Assembly (NCBI RefSeq): GCF_901933205.1
Contig: NC_044571.1
Span: 58,093,994 to 58,157,993, forward strand
Reading direction: 5' to 3'
Origin: Camarhynchus parvulus
Lineage: Eukaryota > Chordata > Aves > Passeriformes > Thraupidae
Length of the DNA stretch: 64,000 nucleotides
Program-made: the position numbers and the translations under genes
Notes under the pieces: generated by a model
Seen by the model: the letters and a program-made list of their open reading frames with translations, nothing else
Database searches by the model: none
Told to the model about the DNA's origin: nothing
Shown: positions 50,246 to 60,469 of the stretch, one piece after another
Layout: every line of letters starts with the position of its first letter
Numbering within the stretch: the first letter of the stretch is position 1

Positions 50246-50879
50246 TATTATGCAGATGTCTAAATTTGAATACATTATTAAAAATATTGTAATACTTCAG
50301 TTAATATTTTAAAATAATACTAAAATAGTTAATGCTATCCAACAAATATTGATAATGATAAAAGTAGTATTCTTTGCTTATAGTTTAAATTATTATTGGT
50401 ATTTGAATGAATATTACTGAGTAGAAATGTTATCCATTAAATAAGATTAAATATATGAATCAATATTCAAAGAAAATACTCAAGGTCACTACTTTTTATT
50501 ATTATTTCACAGCTATAAATTTTATTTCCTGATAGACCCATTCGGATTGATACAAATTTTTTTATGAACAAAAGAACCAGTGGAATAGCTCCAAGGATAC
50601 ATGTGCTCTGGTCTCTTTAATCTCAATGACATGAATTCTATTCATCCATTTAGTGTGGCAGAATAGCAAGCTTGAATTTCAGTAATGAAGATAAGAATGT
50701 AATTCAGTTTTTTTTCAAGACACTGATAGGCAGGATCCCATGGGAAACTTATCTGAACAGTAAAAGGACTGGTGAGATCAGTTTTTCTTCTCGGAAAGAC
50801 TCTTTAAAACACAAGGAGGTCAATCCCAATATGAGCAAGAATGTGTAGCAGAGGGCCAGGTAACTCAATACAGAAATCC
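50246..50879. other. Non-coding DNA, no recognised feature
   Basis: AT-rich sequence between two CR1 pieces; nothing recognised. Confidence 0.5.
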
Positions 50880-51850
50880 AGAATGAGCTCAAGCCAAAAA
50901 AGAAAGTACAGGATGGAGTTGGGAACACTCCACTAAGGAGCAATACAGAAACAGTGCCTAGGTGTTCAGAGCAAGAATTAGCAAAACTGAAGTTCAGCTG
51001 ATACTGAAAATGGCAGGAGATGTGAAAGGGAGCAGGAAAAAATTCTATAGGTAATTAAAGAAATAAAAGTGGCATAAAGCAAAATATGCAGCTGCTGCTG
51101 AATGTGAAAGATATCTAGATCTATAGGATATTAGAAAACTTGAAATACTCAGCATCTTATCTACTCAGCAATTTCTCTACCTCAAGCTATCCAAGTCCCT
51201 GTCCCTAGAGGCAGAGTACAGGTGAATAAGTGCTTCAGAAGGTGCCAGAAGACAATTAGATGGACCATGTCTTAGTGATTGCTATAGCAAGTTTTACCTA
51301 AACAAGTCAATGGGACCAGACTACATGGGAGCAAAATGCATTCACAACATGAACAGGAGAAAAGAGGAGGATGTACTGAAGGGTAGGACTGACATTTTGC
51401 AATCCTTGAGTAACCCGGTGAAACTCAGTGGAAAACAAACATAAAGCTGTGCACCTGGAATGGAGTCAACCCATGCGACAGGACAGGCTAGGAATGTGAT
51501 GTGCAAAGTGTCACAATGAGCAGAAGATTAAACAAAGACTGAAACAACAGAGTACCCATGCTGAGTGGAGATAAGACATCCAGATTCTCCTAGATATGTT
51601 CAGTGACAGATGCAACAGATAGAAAAAAGCTATGGCAAGTAAAATTCTGATCAAATATATAGAAGAAAAGATTCTTCATGGTGATGGTGGTCAAGCACTA
51701 GAATCAAGGAATACATGAAATATCCATCCCTCCTAGAAATTCTCAAATCTAATGCATCTAATAGAAGAGTCTAAATTCAAAACTATCCCTGCTTTAATGA
51801 GAACCTTGGGTAGATGGCCTACTCTGTCTCTTCTACCCTAATAATTTTCA
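50880..51850 (+). mobile_element. Old, internally deleted CR1 LINE
   Basis: A plus-strand CR1 copy, heavily mutated. In order: a segment equivalent to the linker after the endonuclease (about 50,880-51,050, with GATGTGAAAGGGAGCAGG matching the 'xDVKxxKKxFYKYV'-coding part); a GTACTCAACGCC-like step near 51,145; GTCAATGGGACCAGACTACA at 51,308 (the [15 protein letters not shown] segment). It then jumps to CTGTGCACCTGGAATGG near 51,450, a segment downstream of the FADD motif, so the catalytic palm is deleted between about 51,330 and 51,440. It ends with TTCTTCATGGTGATGGTGG, TCAAGCACTAGAATC and a faint 3' UTR to about 51,850. No frame remains open. Confidence 0.75.
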
Positions 51851-52084
51851 TGGTATCTTTCTTTTTTTTTTTTCAAAATTATAGGAAACATACCCATAAT
51901 ATCATATTTGTTGATTTAACCTTAGCTTCTTCTTCCAGGAGTACCTTATATTTCCTCAAGCTTCTGTTTAACTCATACCATTTTTAAAAGCTCCTGTCGT
52001 CACTACTTTCCTTTACATGTCGTACTCCTTTTCATATAGCCACTACTTGGCCATGTTGTGATTATTTCTTTACATTTCATTCCT

Positions 52085-52215
52085 TTTGAACACATAATCA
52101 TTTTTCTGTTGCACTTTTCTGAACTCCCTGTGATTTGTTAATATACGTGTGATATTGTGGTTCCCAGAATAGAACTTATTCTTGCAGGTACAATCACACT
52201 GCTGTCATATAAATG
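52085..52215 (-). mobile_element. Ancient CR1-like LINE fragment
   Basis: On the plus strand, TTCTGTTGCACTTTTCTGAA followed by GTGGTTCCCAGAATAGAACT and a CAATCACACTGCTGTCATAT block follows the order of the inverse of the CR1 C-terminal ORF2 region (compare the inverse of the RRATRLV...and FWAP-coding segments). Divergence is high and the boundaries are soft. Confidence 0.5.
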
Positions 52216-54236
52216 GAACTGTTGTCAGTCTGCTGTATGACATCAATGTGACAGATTCTTTGGCCTCTAACAATAAATCTTGTTTTGTTTTAAATAGGAA
52301 GAGGAATGATAATTTCTGTATTTTTGAGAAGCTGGAGCATAAATAGGCACAAACATGCACAAACACTTAGACATGCAAAAGAACACACACAGATATAAAG
52401 AGTTGAGAGAGATAGAGCTAACTTCTACCTAACGTCTCATGTGCAAAATGATTACAACAGGAGGGAAAAAAAACAACAAAAAACCCCAACAGAAATAGAA
52501 AATTAACATCATGGACTTTTTACAATAGGAAAATTAGGGAAGTTGGCTAGAAATAACAGTAATTAACAAAACACAGCAGAAAAGATGCAGAAGTATATCA
52601 GTCATTGATTCATTTCCCTTGAATGGTGCACCTTTTCATACAGTGATTTGGTGAGATGCTTTCATAAAATCTTTCGATATGACAGTAAATTATAACACTT
52701 TTGATTAAATAAATCACAAAGTATAACTGAGCATGACCTAGAGGAAAATATCTTTGGGTACAGGGAGCAGAAATGTTCTCCAAAGCTGTCTGCACTTAAA
52801 GCTCAACTCTGCCTCACTGGCAGACTATCATCTGGTTTCAAACTAGCAATGTCAGTTAAGCTATTTGTTCTGTTTTAACACCATTTTCTTAGTCTGGTCT
52901 TGATAGTTTGAGATTTTCTCTCAGACTGTCCCAAGAGAATCGTCTTCAATGCAAAAGCTTCTGACTCCACTTCACACCTGACTCAGTGAGATGAAGCATA
53001 GACTAAAGGATCTTGCTCCCCCTTGATTGTATTCCTAGATGAAATATATTTCAGACAGGTGTACAGGAGAAGGTTATGAACTGCAAGAAAAAATGAGTTC
53101 AGAGGGTAAAAGTGACAATTATTTTTCTACCTGAACAAAAGCATGAAAATGATTGGCCTTTTCCTAAAAAATGTATCAGAGTTTCTGACACTTTTGCATG
53201 CCAATTCTGATGCTTTTTTAGTCTTTCTTCACATAAGTATCCCAAAACCCCTAAAGAAGATCTGACAAGCACCAGTTTTTTATATCATCACCTGACTGCT
53301 GTTTCTTAAAAGAAAATGTCTAGAAAGCATGTATTGCAAATAATTCTTTACAAATGAAACAAGTCTTGGTAATCTATGTGGTGGTACTTACCTATAGCCT
53401 CTTATTTACCCATAGAAAAATGACAATTTGTGTCTCAAGGAAATTCAACTGGAACATAATCTGCTTAAAACCAGATCTGGACTGTAGTCCATGTCATTAA
53501 TTTACAATCCTTGAAACCAAAAGAAACTCAGAAATAGGATTTTGAAGAAGTTTTGGCATGCCTTTCATCTGCCAACACGTTTGGGTTTGTCAGCTGAGCC
53601 TAAAGGGGTACACAGTGAAATTAATTTCTGCAACCAGAGCTAGTATGATTTAAATCTGAACAAGTAGTTGACCTAGTGAATTGAGGGACTAGTCTGTCTC
53701 TTTCCAAGAGTCTCCACCACTGAAAGACAGTTTTCAATCTAAGGTCATGTTGCCTTGCTGAAGAGAGACTTTAGCTCAAAAGAAATTATTCAGATGTAAC
53801 TGAGCATCTTCAGATGGAATCTAGTAGGGAGGTGATGAATGTCCATTTGACCTATTCTGCTCACATTCTGGGTTAGTAGTCTTCTTGTGCATTTTTTTTC
53901 CCCAAGTTGTTAAATATATTTTCATTGGCTTTTAATTTCATGCTCAAGCATATGAACTTCACTGTTAACTTATGCTAAAGCTCTTCAAGATGATTGCTGA
54001 AGAAGAGCACCATAGAATAAAAGCATGTAGAACAGTATCTCCTCTAGTACTTTGTGTACAATGTTGTAATATAGGTTTTAGTTATTCCACAATGAATTTT
54101 GGCCATAGAAACATGTCTGCAGCCTAACTTGGTTGCATAAACTTTTGATTTTATTCCTCTACATAGTCAATTTCAGCTTTCCATTCAGTATAATCACTTA
54201 ACTCAATTTTTTGAATAGCAATCTCTCCTTTTCTTT
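52216..54236. other. Non-coding DNA, no recognised feature
   Basis: No gene or confident repeat was recognised; a short A/C-rich run lies at about 52,466-52,490. Confidence 0.5.
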
Positions 54237-54325
54237 TGGTTTTTGATTTGGTTTGGTTTGGGTTTTTTTGGGGTTTTGTTTGTTTATTTGTTTTTTTTTT
54301 AGTTTGGTTTTTTGTTTTTTTCCGG
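54237..54325 (-). repeat. T/G-only low-complexity tract
   Basis: GGTTT, GGGTTTTTTT and GTTTGTTTATTTG units make a tract almost without A or C on this strand; on the minus strand it equals the A/C class found elsewhere in the window. Confidence 0.9.
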
Positions 54326-55098
54326 ATACATTTATTCTGTTAAAAAAAACCCTAAGGGATTAAAAGTCCTTTTATTTGAAACATGCATTTTTGCTGACTG
54401 CTTCACCTGTTTTCTGTTAGGAAACAGAAGAAAGTTCCATCAAAACTTCCACCCATTTGGATTACATGACACCAGGTAGAAAATTTTGGTCTTGTTTTTT
54501 AGTATGTGTATGCATACTTTCTTGCATATAATGTCACTGATATTTCCATAAATGTCATTTTTCAAAATAAATATGCATTTATTTTCTCATATTATAAACT
54601 AATCCCAGGGCACATTGAGTGATCGTAACATGTATGACAACATTTTCAGAAATGTATGTGGAATAAGAAACTACCATATTTTGCTCATTAAAATGCTGGT
54701 GCTACTGAGATTAAACATACCAGCATCAGTCTTGATACTGAGTGTCATGATTGTGTATTTTTTCCAAAAAAGCTTTATTTGCCCTATTTTCCTGCTGAAA
54801 AAAACAGAGGTTTTAGTGGGTGTTATTTATGCTTTGTGATGAAGGATAGGCGTCTCTTTGAACTTGAGTTCTCTTTACATGTACTGACAGATAATAATGT
54901 ACAGGGCAAATAGAATTAATTATAATGCCAGATATGAATATTAATGCATGAACATAATCTTACATTTTTCGATAAGTATTCTTATTCAATGCTAATAATC
55001 AGTATCTTTTTTTCTAATGATAGGGCTGCCTAATCTCTTTTCAACAGCACTCTTGCTAATCAACATGAAACAAACCACCAGCTTATTCAGAGAACAAC
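54326..55098. other. Non-coding DNA, no recognised feature
   Basis: AT-rich; no gene or repeat was recognised. Confidence 0.5.
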
Positions 55099-55437
55099 TG
55101 TGTCTCTGTGGTCTGAACAGTAATGGAGTCTGACAACAGGTTATAAACAAAATTTTATTCAGGCACTAGGAAAGAGGAGCAGCAATGCAGCCAAATGGTG
55201 ACTCACTTGATCCCTGAGAGCGAACACGGGGTCAGAAACTATGCCGTGGCTCTGGTGGACTATCAGGAACTCGATGTCAAGTCAATCGTGCAAATGAATT
55301 TTGAATGTGAATGAGAGTTGTGTCACTCCTTGGCTCCACCAGCATGAGTGTGAGTTGAGAGAATCACACCTTACATGGCAGAAGCACGGACTATGTGTCA
55401 TCTCAGATGATGAGGGCGACATCCTGCCTACCTGACA
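55099..55437 (-). mobile_element. Probable LTR of a second endogenous-retrovirus type
   Basis: A segment with a more balanced composition than its flanks, bounded on the plus strand by TGTGTCTCTG at the left and CCTGACA at the right, giving TG...CA ends. On the minus strand it carries a polyadenylation signal AATAAA (55,159-55,154) about 55 bases before the 3' end, followed by a TTGTCAGACTCCATTAC stretch that looks like U5. It is unrelated to the LTRs at 44.4 and 48.1 kb. The right end could instead be the CA at 55,507. No target duplication or primer-binding site was confirmed, so LTR status rests on the ends, the signal and composition. Confidence 0.5.
55154..55159 (-). promoter_or_regulatory. 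AATAAA polyadenylation signal of the putative LTR
   Basis: GAATAAAATTTTG on the minus strand, placed as expected for an LTR R region. Confidence 0.55.
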
Positions 55438-56227
55438 ATGGGGGCGGGCTGCAAGAAAAGAGAGAGTTGCACAAATAGAACAAGCTAGCAATAAGGACAC
55501 TCCTACAAAATTTCCAACAGTTTTCTGCTTCTCCTGTATTGTCAAGATTAGATCTGAAGCACATTGTCTACAGCACCAATAGATATTTATCTAGAAACTT
55601 TAGATGAGTTCTGTTCATTTTCCCAAAAAACGTTCCCTGGTTCATTTATTGTTCTTTAATAGAAACTCTTTGTGAAAGGAAACTGCCACTTGCCAAGACT
55701 TGGACTTCTGGACAAAATACCCATGAAGAACGAAATCAGATATGAGCATAAAATTTACTGAATAGCCTTTTCTGAACCCAATGCTTATGAGGATTAAGAA
55801 ATAATTTTTTTTGCCCCATTTAATTTCAAACTAAGTCTTGTATGTAGAAAAGGTATTCTAATTATCTACTGGTATACTTTTATTTTGCTGGCAGTGGAAA
55901 TGTGCTTCAATAAAAGCAAATAAAACTGTAGTTTGTGATTATGCCTCCTCAAAAAGTCATCATCTGTTTTTTTCTGTTTGTTGCTCTCTGACTGGCTGAA
56001 CAAAAAATACACAGCAGCTATTTATACTTTAAAAGCCCATTCTCATTACACTGCGTTAGACTTGAGGCTCTCTATTTATCTGACTTGCCTTCAGTCAGGG
56101 TGCAGAACTGGACCAGAACTCTAGTTGCAGTCTTATTACAGCCAAGCAGTGCAGAGAGATTAATCTACATACCTTATGCACAGAACTTCTGTTTCTACAA
56201 CTCAAGACAGTAGAACATCATAACATA
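55438..56227. other. Non-coding DNA with possible retroelement edges
   Basis: A minus-strand frame entering the putative LTR (55,545-55,282) has a hydrophobic stretch, roughly residues 13-33, that could be the membrane segment of a retroviral envelope remnant, but this is not established. At about 56,098-56,195 the plus strand resembles the inverse of the CR1 'FWAP'-coding segment (GGTGCAGAACTGGACCAGAA); it may be a separate CR1 scrap. The rest is unrecognised. Confidence 0.35.
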
Positions 56228-57700
56228 CTCAGTAGGCAGCCTACAGAATGTTTCATAGGATTGCATCCAGATGGGTTTTCAGGGAAGGCGAGTCCACAAC
56301 TTTTAAGGGCAGTCTGGTTCAGTGCTCTGTCACCTTTGCAATATACAAATTTCCCCTCATATTCAAATGGAACTTCAAGTGTTTCCATTTGTTTTCATTG
56401 TACCTTGTCCTAAACTTCTAAATTTTCTTTCTTAAGTATTATCAGTTTGTCTGTTTTCTGATCACTTCCCCAGTCTGTATTTCAGCATTTAAATCTTTCA
56501 TGAAAAGCCATAAATGTACAAGACATGAGAAAACTTCTTCAGAACCTGCCTAAATATTACCTTCTGATTTGATAGCAAATCATTGTTTAAGACTTTTTGG
56601 GCACATCTGATAATTTTGCACATCTTTAATACCAATCATCCTAATTTTATCTTTTGCTTATAAGTGTCACATAAAGCAGCTTCAAAAGATTTTGTAAATT
56701 CAAAATATCTAACATATACATTTCTTCTCCTTTATCTGTAAGACTGTTCTCCTATCACAAAAAGGAAATTAGATTATTCTGACAAGCTTTGTTCCCAAGA
56801 AAACTGTGCTTACGGTTAGTCAAGTCTTACGTTATCTCTAGATGCTTATAAATTGTTTGAATATTTGTTCCAGCTTTTTACAAAAGGAACTAAAGCTAAC
56901 TCACACATAATTCTCAATTCCTACTTTTTCTCCTTTTTGAAGATGAGAACCGTGACTTTCCTTTTTTCCTAGCTCTCCAGAACTTCATAACCTTTCATGA
57001 AGTCTATGTGGTTTCAGCAAATCTTTTAAGTTTTCTGAGTAAAATTCAATTGGACTATCCAACATAAAACTTCTAACTTACATTAGAGCTCTTTAATGTA
57101 CTTTTCCTTTCTCCAGACTGAATCTTTACCCCCTTCTTGTTGATTATGTGTCAGCTGCCTAATCTCAGACAATCTTTTTAGCAATATCTGAAGCTAAAAA
57201 GACCATTAAACACTTCAGCTTTCTTGGTATCATAATCAGTTCTTCTTTCTTCTATTCAGCATTTCCCTTTATCTTCATCTTGATATTAACCTGCTTACTG
57301 AATGTCTTCCTGTTGTTCTTTATAACTCTTGCCAGTTGTGTCTTATTTTACATCTTGGACTTTTACAAATTTTTTCCACACATTTTGTCCTTAACATTTT
57401 GACCTCTTTTTCTGTGTTTCATACACTCCCATCATGCAATTAAAATCCTCGAAGAGTCAATACTTTACCCAAGCTGTGTTTTTTTTTCCTAAACTTCCTA
57501 TCCTTTTAGTATTTGTGGTCTGTGATTATGCTTTTAATATAGTTTCCTCATTAAGCTGCCAAATTTCTTATTCTTTAGGCTTGTTTCTCACAGAATGTAA
57601 GTTCCCAAAACTCTTAATTATTGCTCTAATAAATTTGCATGTTCAAGGTTTATTTAATCTAACGTCTGAGAGTCAGGAGTTTTCCCCAAGGGAAATCTAT
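56228..57700 (-). mobile_element. Old minus-strand CR1 LINE with palm deletion
   Basis: Read on the minus strand, 3' part at the left. 56,228-56,410 is the inverse of the end of ORF2 and 3' UTR (GGGCAGTCTGGTTCAGTGCT, CTGTCACCTTTGCAATATAC). From about 56,670 the inverse of RT motif A is visible (AAAAGATTTTGTAAATTCAA), followed by the upstream finger region (TCCTTTATCTGTAAGACTG), the inverse of the IxKKGxKED-coding part (TCTCCTTTTTGAAGATGAG, 56,930) and the inverse of the KAEVLN-coding part (CATTAAACACTTCAGCTTTC, 57,207). The roughly 260 bases between 56,410 and 56,670 are too few for the motif B and FADD region, so the catalytic palm is largely lost. The 5' boundary near 57,700 is soft. All frames are broken. 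Confidence 0.8.
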
Positions 57701-58160
57701 AAAAGCAGTTGAAAGCATTTTAGCATTTCCCTGTTCCGTGGGTTTTGACCTATTTCCCACAACTATCCAGGCATTTTCATATAACAAATCCCCTGCTATT
57801 GAACGACATACCCTGGATCTCTCCTGCTCTCTTGCTGTGCCACATTGTAATTTGTTATTACCATTGTTACTGGTCTTATTTTTTTCTAAGGGACTAAAAA
57901 TAATCTTGGGGTTTGGAGTTATGAAGAAATATGTGAAGGAAATTATTAGAGAAACTTACCTATTATTTACTTAGTCGTAATTCTCCAGGGATATTGACAT
58001 TAGGGCCAATAAATCTTCATTAGTTCCTGTATCTTCAACATTAAATAAATGTGTGCAGTTGCTAATTTTCTTTGTATCTTTCATTAAAATTACCATTCAA
58101 ATTTTTATCTTAGAATCAAATACTCATACAAAGTGGTCTACTATCTAATGAGTAAAGAGT
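57701..58160. other. Spacer between head-to-head CR1 copies
   Basis: No confident assignment. It may continue the minus-strand LINE towards its 5' end, but no motif could be followed. Confidence 0.4.
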
Positions 58161-60380
58161 CAGTCCAGGAAATTCCTAGAATGTATGGAGGACAACTTTT
58201 TGTTGCAGCTGGTGGGTGAACCCACCAGGGAAGGGACTATGTTAGATCTGCTGTTTGCAGATAGAGATGGGCTGGTGGGAGATGTGGTGGTTGGAGGTCA
58301 CTTGGGGCAGAGTGATCATGAAATAATAGAGTTCTCAATATTTGGTGAAGTCAGGAGGAGCACCAGTAAGACCCTTGCATTAGACTTCTGGAGGGCAGAC
58401 TTTGGCCTGTTTAGGAGACTTATTCAGAGAGTCCCTTGGGAAGCAGCCCTTAAAAACAAAGGAGTTCAGGAAAGCTGGGCATGCCTCAAAACAGAGATTT
58501 TGAGGGCACAGGAACTGTCCCTCTGTGCCGAAAAATCAGCCAACGGGGTAAGCGTCCAGCCTGGCTGGGCAAGGAGGTTTTGGAGGAACTTAGGAATAAA
58601 AAGAGGATGTATCAGCGTTGGAAGGAGGGTCAGGTCTCTAAGGAAGTATTCAAGAAGGCTGCTAGAGTATGCAGAAAAAAAATTAGGGAGGCCAAAGCTC
58701 AGTTTGAATTTAGAATGGCGACTTCTGTAAATGATAATAAAAAATGTTTTTACAAATACGTTAATGCTAGAAGGAAGGGTAAGACCAGCCTTTGTTCTTT
58801 ATTGGACAAGGGAGGGAACTTAGTATCTGGAGACGAGGAGAAGGCAGAAGTGCTTAATGCCTACTTTGCCTCAGTTTTTAGTGAGAAGATGACGTGCCCT
58901 CAAGACGCCTGCCTGCCTGGGCTGGTTGACGATGTCAGGGAGCAGAACAGTCCCCCCATTATCCAAGAGGAGGCAGTCAAAGAACTACTGAAATGCTTGG
59001 ATGTTCATAAATCTATGGGACCAGACGAGATCCACCCCAGGGTAATGAGAGAGCTGGCAAATGAGCTTGCAAAGCCACTCTCCATCATTTACCAACAGTC
59101 CTGGTTCACTGGTGAGGTTCCGGATGACTGGAAACTGGCCAATGTGATACTCATTCACAAAAAGGGTGCAAAGGAAGATTCTGGTAATTATAGACCAGTC
59201 AGCCTGACCTCAGTACCTGGCAAAATAATGGAACAGTTTATATTAAGTGCCATCACAAAGAATTTACAGGATGGCCAGGTAACCCGCCTAGTGGATGCAG
59301 GAAAGGCTGTAGATGTTGTTTATTTGGATTTCAGCAAGGCCTTTGATACTGTCTCCCACAGCATACTCCTAGACAAGCTGGCAGCCCGTGGCTTGGACAG
59401 GAGCACTTTGTGCTGGGTTAGGAACTGGCTGCATGACCGGGCCCAGAGAGTGGTGGTGAATGGTGCTGCATCCAGCTGGCGGCCAGTCACCAGTGGTGTC
59501 CCTCAGGGTTCGGTGCTGGGGCCAGTTCTGTTTAATATTTTTATCGATGACATGGATGAGGGTTTAGAGTCTTTCATTAGCAAATTTGCAGATGACACTA
59601 AGCTGGGAGCATGTGTCGACCTATTAGGGGGACAGAGGGCTTTGCAGAGGGACTTGGAACGGTTGGATGGATGGGCAGAATCTAATGGGATGAAGTTCAA
59701 TAAGTCCCAGTGCCGAGTCCCGCACTTTGACCAAAATAACCCCCTGCAACGTTATAGGCTGGGGACGGTGTGGCTGGACAGTGCTCAGGTGGAAAGGGAC
59801 CTGGGGGTGCTGGTTGACAGCCGGCTGAACATGAGCCAGCAGTGTGCCCAGGTGGCCAAGAAGGCCAATGGCATCCTGGCCAGTATCAGGAATGGTGTGA
59901 CCAGCAGGAGCAGGGAGGTCATTCTTCCCCTGTACTCGGCACTGGTGAGGCCCCACCTTGAGTATTGCGTCCAATTCTGGGCCCCTCAGGGATGGTGAGA
60001 TGCTTGAGTGTGTCCAAAGAAGAGCAACGAGGCTGGTGAGGGGCTTGGAACGCAAGCCGTATGAAGAACGACTGAGGGAGCTGGGGTTGTTCAGCCTGCA
60101 GAAAAGGAGACTCAGAGGTGACCTTATCACTCTCTTCAGCTTCCTGAAGGGTGGCTGTGGTGAGCTGGGGGTCGGTCTCTTTCTCCGGGCAACAACAGAC
60201 AGAACAAGAAGACACAGTCTCAAACTGCGCCAAGGGAGATACAGACTAGAATTAAGGAGGAAGTTTTTCACAGAAAGAGTGATCAAATACTGGAATCATC
60301 TACCCAGGGAGGTGGTGGAGTCACCATCCCTTGATGTGTTTAAAAAAAGACTGGATCTGGCACTTGGTTCCATGATCTAG
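58161..60380 (+). pseudogene. CR1 ORF2 remnant: endonuclease tail, RT, C-terminus
   Basis: ORF2 of CR1 normally supplies an apurinic-type endonuclease that nicks target DNA and a reverse transcriptase that copies the element's RNA at the nick. Segment 1 (to about 58,515) holds the endonuclease end with its SDHE motif (QSDHEIIEF near 58,300). A frameshift at about 58,515-58,525 leads to segment 2, open from 58,481 to 59,998 (505 codons): [26 protein letters not shown]; motif [11 protein letters not shown] at residue 281; motif [12 protein letters not shown] at 338; motif C FADD at 369, so catalytic aspartates are kept. Between GQV and TRLVD (about 59,274-59,281) the finger stretch normally present in CR1, about 25 residues, is missing in frame. 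A second frameshift near 59,975-60,000 leads to segment 3, from RRATRLV and [13 protein letters not shown] to the stop at 60,380. Confidence 0.95.
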
Positions 60381-60439
60381 TTGAGGTGTTAGAAGATGGG
60401 TTGGACTCGATGATCTTAAAGGTCTCTTCCAACCTAGAA

Positions 60440-60469
60440 ATTCTGTGATTCTGTGATTCTGTGATTCTG
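60440..60469 (+). repeat. CR1 3' terminal octamer repeat
   Basis: ATTCTGTG three times in tandem (60,440, 60,448, 60,456) followed by a partial fourth, ATTCTGA. This short tandem end is the hallmark of avian CR1 and is thought to be used in priming reverse transcription. Confidence 0.95.

Larger units (their letters stand above)
58161..60469 (+). mobile_element. CR1 LINE, 5'-truncated, 2.3 kb, least decayed copy
   Basis: Non-LTR retrotransposon of the CR1 clade. It starts inside the ORF2 endonuclease (a KFLECMEDNF-coding stretch just before 58,200), so ORF1, the 5' UTR and most of the endonuclease are missing, the usual CR1 5' truncation from incomplete target-primed reverse transcription. 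Endonuclease tail, linker, reverse transcriptase and C-terminal domain follow in order. The roughly 90-base 3' UTR contains TTGGACTCGATGATCTTAAA and CTCTTCCAACCTAGAAA and ends with the octamer repeat. There is no poly(A), as expected for CR1. No target duplication was found, also usual for the clade. Its ORF2 is broken in at least three places, so this copy cannot move by itself. Confidence 0.97.

Noticed and set aside
53820..53880. GGGAGGTGATGAATGTCC block resembling a CR1 segment
   Set aside because: The match is too short and unsupported by its flanks.
59624..60286. 220-codon minus-strand frame, with 104- and 65-codon minus frames nearby
   Set aside because: Entirely antisense to the CR1 reverse transcriptase; GC-rich coding DNA often leaves the opposite strand open.
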